From assembly GCA_017478085.1 (NCBI GenBank), contig JAFVEE010000088.1, positions 1 through 41,454 on the forward strand: 41,454 nucleotides of DNA, written 5' to 3'. The position numbers and the translations under genes were made by a program. Origin of the DNA: Prevotella sp. (lineage in GTDB: Bacteria > Bacteroidota > Bacteroidia > Bacteroidales > Bacteroidaceae). Below are positions 39,588 through 41,454 of the stretch, one piece after another (within the stretch, counting starts at the first letter, position 1; each line of letters begins with the position of its first letter). The notes under the pieces are model-generated. The model was not told where the DNA came from, searched no databases, and saw only the letters and a list, made by a program, of their open reading frames with translations.

Positions 39588-40181
39588 TTATAGTTGGTTG
39601 TTGATTTCCTCTCCTTTGATGCCCAGCGCGGCCATCAGCGAGTAGCCCAGTATCTCCTGGCGGAAGCTGCCGCCCGCCATGGGCTGCATGGTGAACACGG
39701 TGATGTGCTTCTCGCCGTCATCTATCTGCCTCAGTGTCTCGCGCACCTGGCTGTACTGCTCTTCGCTGGGTATCACCATCAGCCGCTTCACCTCCTTCTG
39801 CTGCCCTATCAGCCGCAGCGTGTCCGTGAACACCTCGCCTGTGGTGGCCAGCCCTTCGCCCGTGATGGCGCTCAGCTCAAATTCGCCCAGCGCCCCGCTG
39901 AAGGCCTGCCCGTTCAGCTCCTGCTCGTAGTGGGCAGGCACGAAGTTCTGCAGCTGCTTCTTCTGGTGGTGGTGTATCAGCACCACGTGGGTCTCGTGCT
40001 CGCCCTGGCGCAGTCCGCCGTCCAGCGCTATGCACTCGCACCAGCGGGCCAGGTCGGCCTGCGGCACGCGCCGTCCCAGCATCCGTTCGAAGTTCACGAT
40101 CAGGTCGAATGCCACCTTGTCTACGTAGTCGGCATCCGCCACGATCACGTTCTCCGACCATTTCACTCCATTTTGCATCAT
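39588..40181 (-). CDS. Conserved hypothetical protein upstream of the MscS gene
   Basis: A 197-residue protein I do not recognise with confidence; it seems to belong to an uncharacterised Bacteroidales family. It has no signal peptide or membrane segment. Visible features: VIVADADYVDKVAFDLIVNF, CECIALDGGLRQGEHETHVV, IHHHQKKQLQNFVPAHY, KRLMVIPSEEQY and a C-terminal QEILGYSLMAALGIKGEEI. The mix of alternating hydrophobic strands suggests an alpha/beta fold. The start at 40181 (or the adjacent ATG at 40178) is set by a consensus promoter at 40191-40221, since a more upstream ATG would lie within it. It heads a probable operon with mscS and the Lys1-like gene. Confidence 0.7.
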   Translation of the reverse strand: MMQNGVKWSENVIVADADYVDKVAFDLIVNFERMLGRRVPQADLARWCECIALDGGLRQGEHETHVVLIHHHQKKQLQNFVPAHYEQELNGQAFSGALGEFELSAITGEGLATTGEVFTDTLRLIGQQKEVKRLMVIPSEEQYSQVRETLRQIDDGEKHITVFTMQPMAGGSFRQEILGYSLMAALGIKGEEINNQL

Positions 40182-40190
40182 AACTGGCCA

Positions 40191-40221
40191 CAAAGTTACG
40201 CAATATTTTCGAATTGACAAA
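40191..40221 (-). promoter_or_regulatory. Promoter of the hypothetical-mscS operon
   Basis: On the minus strand TTTG (40218-40221) and TAACTTTG (40191-40198) are 19 bases apart. The nearest ATG (40181) lies nine bases beyond the -7 element, so the leader would be only a few bases long. Confidence 0.7.
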
Positions 40222-40291
40222 GAAACCTGTAAAAAATCATAAATTCGTGCAGAAAAGTCAAATTATTGTGCCAAATCCCCTAAAATAGGTA

Positions 40292-40299
40292 TATCTTTG
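40292..40299 (+). promoter_or_regulatory. -7 promoter element of rhaD
   Basis: TATCTTTG lies 28 bases before the rhaD ATG. An ATTG at 40265-40268 is 23 bases upstream, longer than the normal spacer, so only the proximal element is claimed. Confidence 0.5.
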
Positions 40300-40327
40300 C
40301 AGTCATAAAACATACTAACTGAAATCT

Positions 40328-41140
40328 ATGATGAAAAGTATTCTCGAAGGTCGCCCCGCGCTGAAGGCCGAGGTCGACAAAATAGCAGAGGTGGCCGGCT
40401 ACCTCTGGCAGAACGGCTGGGCCGAGCGTAACGGCGGCAATATCACCGTGAATGTGACCGATCTGGTTGACGATGAGATTCGTCAGCTGCCCGCCATCAG
40501 CGACGTGAAGCCCATTGGCGTCACCCTGCCTGCCCTGAAGGGCTGTTATTTCTATTGTAAAGGTACGGGCAAGCGTATGCGCGACCTGGCCCGCTGGCCC
40601 ATGTGCAACGGCTCCGTCATCCGCATCCTCGACGACTGCGCCTCCTATGTCATCATCGCCGACAACCCCGTGATGCCCACCAGCGAGCTGCCCAGTCACC
40701 TCACCGTCCATGCCCATCTCATCGAGAGCGGCTCGGCCTATAAGGCCACCGTCCACACGCACCCCATCGAGCTGGTGGCCATGAGCCACAAGCGCGAGTT
40801 TCTGGGCAAGGACGTGCTCACCCGCATCCTCTGGTCTATGATTCCCGAGACCAAGGCTTTCTGTCCGCTGGGCCTGGGCATCGTGCCTTACACCCTGCCG
40901 GGGTCGAACGAGCTGGCCGATGCCACGCTGCGCGAGCTCGAGGATTACGATGTGGTGATGTGGGAGAAGCACGGCGTCTTCGCCAAGGGCCTCGACGTGA
41001 TGGATGCCTTCGACCAGATCGACGTGCTCTCGAAGAGTGCCAAGATCTACATCAACGCCCGCGCCATGGGCTTCGAGCCCGAGGGCATGAGCGACGAGCA
41101 GATGGCCGAGATGACGCGTGCCTTCAACCTGCCCCGATAA
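40328..41140 (+). CDS. rhaD: L-rhamnulose-1-phosphate aldolase
   Basis: Class II zinc aldolase splitting rhamnulose-1-phosphate into dihydroxyacetone phosphate and lactaldehyde. The 270 residues align well with E. coli RhaD: N-terminal YLWQNGWAERNGGNITVNVT, catalytic glutamate in MPTSELPSH (Glu120), zinc histidines in VHTHPIE (His143 and His145) and WEKHGVFA (His215). It stands alone here with its own promoter; rhamnose isomerase, kinase and transporter genes are not in the window, though they may follow downstream. A second ATG one codon later is possible. Confidence 0.97.
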   Translation: MMKSILEGRPALKAEVDKIAEVAGYLWQNGWAERNGGNITVNVTDLVDDEIRQLPAISDVKPIGVTLPALKGCYFYCKGTGKRMRDLARWPMCNGSVIRILDDCASYVIIADNPVMPTSELPSHLTVHAHLIESGSAYKATVHTHPIELVAMSHKREFLGKDVLTRILWSMIPETKAFCPLGLGIVPYTLPGSNELADATLRELEDYDVVMWEKHGVFAKGLDVMDAFDQIDVLSKSAKIYINARAMGFEPEGMSDEQMAEMTRAFNLPR

Positions 41141-41201
41141 GTTTCCAGAAAACAACTACTGACTACATATAAGTAATCGTTAAAAAATAACTTGGTACAA
41201 T

Positions 41202-41222
41202 TTCCGCTCTTTAGAAGCGGAA
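41202..41222 (+). terminator. Weak hairpin downstream of rhaD
   Basis: A 7-bp stem TTCCGCT/AGCGGAA with a 7-base loop, 61 bases after the rhaD stop, with no U-run after it. The rest of 41141-41360 is AT-rich with no gene seen. Confidence 0.3.
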
Positions 41223-41360
41223 TGTGATACACGTAATTCGAGCTTTTAATTATCTTTCATATTTTATATGTATTGTATTTGCAACTTATTGATTATTAAC
41301 ACTTTATATTATCGAATCTGCTGAAAAATTCGTACCTTTATAGCTGAATTCCAAGCAGTT

Positions 41361-41454
41361 ATGCAGGTCACGAATAATCCAGCAGATATAGTAACAGACA
41401 AGGAAATGGAGTACCTCAGAGACGCAAACGAGAGACAGACGAGACAGTTCGTCG
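41361..41454 (+). CDS. Start of an unidentified gene, cut by the window end
   Basis: An ATG at 41361 opens a frame with no stop for the remaining 31 codons. The visible residues are polar and helical (TDKEMEYLRDANERQTRQF). There is no signal peptide. A weak -7-like element (TACCTTTA, 41333-41340) lies 20 bases upstream, supporting this start. Too little is present to name a family. Confidence 0.5.
   Translation, partial: MQVTNNPADIVTDKEMEYLRDANERQTRQFV

Overview
The window reads as chromosomal DNA of a Bacteroidota bacterium, most likely a GC-rich member of the Prevotellaceae or a close Bacteroidales relative. Evidence seen: several promoters fit the Bacteroidota pattern (TTTG, about 20 bases, then TAnnTTTG) and ribosome-binding purine runs are not evident. 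Gene content agrees: a GldH-type lipoprotein, a RicT/PSP1 protein beside holB and metF, a PadR-PspC pair, an MG2-type surface protein, a secreted M6 protease with a type IX-like C-terminal tail, and a Lys1-like carboxynorspermidine dehydrogenase near recA. Genus assignment is inference.

Layout. 1-2091: end of kduI and a hexuronate-type MFS transporter (uronate catabolism). 2111-4924: a large hairpin, a small secreted protein, and a PadR-PspC operon behind a candidate PadR operator. 4929-10374 (minus): GH2 glycosidase, nitroreductase, M6 protease. 10484-13703 (plus): a free-standing class II ribonucleotide reductase C-terminal-like domain, folB, an amidase and an MCE/MlaD protein. 13987-20103: dnaA, a TPR histidine kinase and a large MG2 protein. 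20220-20786 (minus): DJ-1/PfpI protein. 20966-27416 (plus): IMP cyclohydrolase, then mreB-mreC-mreD-mrdA-rodA, the cell elongation machinery. 27426-33440 (minus): gldH, ricT, holB, metF and a GH51 arabinofuranosidase. 33572-35479: a receiver protein and a kinase-like protein lacking its phospho-acceptor histidine. 35583-40181 (minus): recA, a four-helix-bundle protein, Lys1-like dehydrogenase, MscS channel and an unknown protein. 40328-41140: rhaD, then the start of an unknown gene.

Most genes are ordinary housekeeping or polysaccharide-use genes. What stands out is the DNA between and inside them. Several unrelated families of short, strictly phased repeats sit at gene ends: 15-bp palindromes at a 22-bp period (two loci), 9-bp units (three loci, one in frame inside the GH2 gene), 10-bp CCTAGG units (two arrays bracketing a four-helix-bundle gene), a 30-bp-arm hairpin built of 8-bp units, and AT-rich inverted or tandem repeats. 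Several supply the stop codon or last residues of the neighbouring gene. The best candidate for an undescribed system is the four-helix-bundle gene between two same-orientation CCTAGG decamer arrays at 36642-37490.

No tRNA, rRNA, CRISPR, insertion sequence or phage gene was recognised. No gene-free stretch exceeds 300 bases.
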